Shown here one piece after another: positions 61,110 to 64,000 of a stretch of 64,000 nt of DNA. Position 1 is the stretch's first letter, and every line of letters starts with the position of its first letter. The stretch covers positions 9,440 to 73,439 of the forward strand of contig CAADTP010000023.1 in assembly GCA_900751995.1 (NCBI GenBank), given 5' to 3'. The notes below the pieces were generated by a model that was not told the origin of the DNA, searched no databases, and was given only the letters and a program-made list of their open reading frames with translations. The position numbers were made by a program, and so were the translations under genes. This DNA is from Lachnospiraceae bacterium. GTDB taxonomy: Bacteria > Bacillota > Clostridia > Lachnospirales > Lachnospiraceae.

Positions 61110-61643
61110 ATGAAGCGGGAAGAGAAGGGAGCTGATTGCATTACACGGGAAGAATATCTGGAATATCTGATACATACATACCAAAACTTAATATTTTCCA
61201 TTTGTCTGAAATCGGTGGGCAATCCCTTTGACGCCGAGGATCTGACACAGGATGTTTTTCTTTCCGCCTACAAAAATCTCTCCCGTTTTGATGGCACCTA
61301 CGAAAAAGCCTGGCTCAGCAAGATCGCAGTCAGAAAATGTCTGGATCATCTGAAAGCAGCCGGCAGACGTACCATTCCCACAGAGGACACCTATTTTGAA
61401 CAGCTCCATGATAAAGAGTTTTCCCCGGAGGAGGCATTTCTGGACAAAGATTTCAAGGATCGGATCCGGCATTTATGTTCAGCGCTGAAAAGCCCCTACA
61501 GGGAGGTTGCCCTTGAGCATTTCTGCGAAGAAAAAACCGCCGCAGAAATTGCAAAAGCGCAGAATAAAAATATCAAAACAGTCCAGACGCAGATCTACCG
61601 GTCCAGATCTATGCTGAAAGCACTGCTGGAAAGGAGTGATTAG
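61110..61643 (+). CDS. ECF sigma factor, start uncertain
   Basis: The 177-residue protein has sigma region 2 (about 15-75) with FDAEDLTQDVFLSAYKNLSRF and region 4 (about 115-170) with ALKSPYREVALEHFCEEKTAAEIAKAQ. Only the ATG at 61110 is a usual start, but it sits right after TATAAT and has no ribosome site. An in-frame ATT at 61140 has AAGGGAG eight bases ahead and would give TREEYLEYLIHTYQN, where region 2 usually begins. The anti-sigma gene follows directly. It is a classic ECF operon. Confidence 0.9.
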   Translation: MKREEKGADCITREEYLEYLIHTYQNLIFSICLKSVGNPFDAEDLTQDVFLSAYKNLSRFDGTYEKAWLSKIAVRKCLDHLKAAGRRTIPTEDTYFEQLHDKEFSPEEAFLDKDFKDRIRHLCSALKSPYREVALEHFCEEKTAAEIAKAQNKNIKTVQTQIYRSRSMLKALLERSD

Positions 61644-62138
61644 ATGCACATACCACAGGATGAATTACAGAAATTCCAGGACGGAACCATGAATACGGAT
61701 GAAATGATCCATTTTCTGGAGCATATGGAGCAATGTGACTTCTGTCTGGATGAACTTCTTCAGAATGAGGATGCCGCTTCTGAGTATGCTCCATCCTATC
61801 TGCAGGATGAAATTCTGAAAAAAGCAGCTTCTCCGGAAGTTCAGGCTTCCAGAAAAATACATGAAACTGCTTATTGGATGAAGCTTCTCTGTGCAGGCTT
61901 ACGGACTGCCGTAGGCATGGGTGTTGCGCTGATCATGCTTTTTTCTGTATCTCAGACAGATTTTACGGCTCTTCATCCTTCACCGGAAACAAAAGTTAAG
62001 ATTTCTTCATCCCTTGACATTGGTTCCGGCCTAAACCAGCTTTCCATGCAGGTAGGTTCCCAGCTCAGTGAACATTCTCAGAAGATCAGTAATAATCTGA
62101 ACGATCTTACGAATAAAATTATAAACGGAGGCAAGTAA
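61644..62138 (+). CDS. Zinc anti-sigma factor, single membrane span
   Basis: The 164-residue protein has an N-terminal zinc anti-sigma motif H27-x3-C31-x2-C34 (HMEQCDFC), a linker, one membrane span (about 78-102) and an extracytoplasmic helix tail (LNQLSMQVGSQLSEHSQKI). In ECF operons the zinc helix holds the sigma factor at the membrane until a signal is received. It starts with no gap after the sigma gene. Confidence 0.88.
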   Translation: MHIPQDELQKFQDGTMNTDEMIHFLEHMEQCDFCLDELLQNEDAASEYAPSYLQDEILKKAASPEVQASRKIHETAYWMKLLCAGLRTAVGMGVALIMLFSVSQTDFTALHPSPETKVKISSSLDIGSGLNQLSMQVGSQLSEHSQKISNNLNDLTNKIINGGK

Positions 62139-62142
62139 ATTT

Positions 62143-62823
62143 ATGAAAAAACAAAAACATGGTTTCTGGGTATTTATCTTTTCCCTGATCCCCGGTGCCG
62201 GGGAAATGTACATGGGATTTAAAAAACAGGGACTTAGCATTATGCTGCTGTTCTGGGGATCGATCGCACTGGCATCCATAACCGGTCTTGGATGGCTGGC
62301 CATGTTTCTCCCGGTGATATGGTTCTATAGTTTTTTTAATGTCCATAATCTGAAATCCCTGTCAGAAGAAGAATTCTACTCTGTAGAGGATAATTACATT
62401 CTTCACATGGATCAGTTTTCCGGTGATATGGGAAAATTCTTACAAAAGCATCAGAGTGCAGCTGCATGGGTTCTGATCCTGTTTGCTATCTGTATCCTGT
62501 GGAGTCGTTTCACAAGTCTTCTGTACTTCATTGTACCGAATAATATGGCCGACTATGTATACAATATCTGCAACAGCCTTCCGCAGATCGTCATTGCTGC
62601 AGGTATCATTGCTGCAGGTATTTATCTTCTTACTCAGCAGAAAAAGAAACTGAAACAGGAAACCGAAACAAAAGAAGAGCATTACTGGGAACCCTATCGT
62701 CCATATCAGCAGCTGACAGAAAAGCCTGTTCATACTTCTGATAACTCCGACAAAGATACAGCATCTGAAGCTTCTTCCATTGCTGATCCGGAAAATACCG
62801 ATTCTAATTCATCCACAAAATAA
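62143..62823 (+). CDS. Multi-span membrane protein, last gene of the sigma operon
   Basis: The 226-residue protein has two N-terminal hydrophobic helices with the SLIPGAGEMYMGFKKQG turn, a cytoplasmic segment (about 60-105), two further spans (about 107-125 and 145-165) and an acidic, Ser/Thr-rich cytoplasmic tail. The start resembles TM2-type proteins with an internal PGAG turn, but I recognise no family. The ATG follows the anti-sigma stop by four bases with GGAGG upstream. It may be the regulated or sensing partner. Confidence 0.8.
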   Translation: MKKQKHGFWVFIFSLIPGAGEMYMGFKKQGLSIMLLFWGSIALASITGLGWLAMFLPVIWFYSFFNVHNLKSLSEEEFYSVEDNYILHMDQFSGDMGKFLQKHQSAAAWVLILFAICILWSRFTSLLYFIVPNNMADYVYNICNSLPQIVIAAGIIAAGIYLLTQQKKKLKQETETKEEHYWEPYRPYQQLTEKPVHTSDNSDKDTASEASSIADPENTDSNSSTK

Positions 62824-62827
62824 CAGA

Positions 62828-62870
62828 GAAAAAAAGATCCACTGTCAGTTTCCTGACAATGGATCTTTTT
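62828..62870. terminator. Bidirectional terminator between the sigma operon and atpC
   Basis: AAAAGATCCA and TGTCAG pair with CTGACA and TGGATCTTTT. T-runs follow on both strands. Confidence 0.88.
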
Positions 62871-62883
62871 ATATGATTTAAAT

Positions 62884-63291
62884 TTACTGCTTATGTGTTA
62901 CCTTAAGACGTGTCATCGCTCTCGCAAGTGCCATCTGGTTCATATGATACTCCTGGATGCTCTGTTTCTGACGAAGCTGCTCTTCTGCACGTTCCTTTGC
63001 TTCCTGAGCACGGCGGATATCAATCTCGTCCGGACTCTCTACGCTGAGGCAGAACAGCTTGGCACGGTTATTGATCATCTCAACAAATCCGCTGCTCACA
63101 GCAAACACATACTCATTACCGTCAGCATCCTCAAAACGCATCTCACCGGGAATGATGGCAGCTACAACATTCGCATGATGGGCAAGAAATCCCTGCTCAC
63201 CATCCACTGCCGGGATAATAAGCTTCTGAGCACGTCCTGCATAAGCCAGTTTATTGCTGGCATATATTTCCAGGCCAAATGTCTCACTCAT
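62884..63291 (-). CDS. atpC: F1 ATP synthase epsilon subunit
   Basis: Epsilon joins the rotor stalk and regulates ATP hydrolysis. The 135-residue protein has the N-terminal beta-sandwich (FGLEIYASNKLAYAG, DGEQGFLAHHANVVAAIIPG, SSGFVEMINNRAKLF) and the C-terminal helix pair (RAQEAKERAEEQLRQ). GGAG lies before the ATG. It follows atpD after nine bases as the last gene of the operon. Confidence 0.96.
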   Translation of the reverse strand: MSETFGLEIYASNKLAYAGRAQKLIIPAVDGEQGFLAHHANVVAAIIPGEMRFEDADGNEYVFAVSSGFVEMINNRAKLFCLSVESPDEIDIRRAQEAKERAEEQLRQKQSIQEYHMNQMALARAMTRLKVTHKQ

Positions 63292-63300
63292 AGTTGCTCC

Positions 63301-64000
<700 letters not shown>

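Overview
The window reads as chromosome of a low-GC, anaerobic, spore-lineage Firmicute, most likely a gut Lachnospiraceae (Blautia/Ruminococcus-like). This is inferred from gene content: a DnaD-DnaI primosome pair, a GlgC/GlgD pair, SpoVG, a Bacillus-type large SRP RNA with an Alu domain, class II GalT, a radical-SAM NrdG2-type activase, Big2 and InlB-like surface repeats, and a Gram-positive Tad pilus locus. Promoters are sigma-A type, often near TTGACA-N17-TATAAT, and Shine-Dalgarno sites are strong.

Layout. 1-5.6 kb: 3' part of dnaX, a phosphofructokinase paralogue, a secreted protein, SRP RNA with a consensus promoter, a YqeY-type protein and tadA. 5.6-8.8 kb: a GH1 remnant, an NrdG2-type activase, a DUF6128-like protein with a 39-bp coding repeat, then a type I toxin-antitoxin cassette between two 45-bp copies of the tRNA-Pro terminator/3' end. 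8.9-16.4 kb: a 1168-residue Big2 surface protein, bioY with a DUF1284 gene, an orphan PduB-type microcompartment shell gene and a coiled-coil/3D-domain cell-wall protein. 16.6-24.7 kb: spoVG, glgD, glgC, murC, then a cluster of DnaA-box sequences ahead of dnaD-dnaI-prs.

24.8-39.4 kb: YhaN/YhaO-like repair pair, asnS, an SGNH surface protein, galT, a large membrane-anchored protein with a methyltransferase gene, mtnN, a TSCPD protein and a beta-CASP nuclease. 39.7-44.8 kb: DUF6147 and DUF4367-type proteins, murG, a sigma factor, a HIT protein, a soluble histidine kinase and a rhomboid protease. 44.8-54.4 kb: a Tad pilus operon (prepilin peptidase, TadZ, TadA, TadB, TadC, Flp, pseudopilins, a second prepilin peptidase, an FHA protein) read from one promoter that overlaps a palindrome.

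54.4-64 kb: nagA, tRNA-Glu, an SGNH hydrolase with a GNAT gene, a four-repeat lipoprotein, an amidohydrolase coupled to an AlaX-type editing protein, an ECF sigma/zinc anti-sigma/membrane-protein operon with an unusual start, and the 3' end of the ATP synthase operon (atpC and partial atpD). The strongest unusual signals are the DnaA-box cluster, the toxin-antitoxin cassette with its tRNA-derived direct repeats, the Cys-module pseudopilin in the Tad locus and the orphan PduB.
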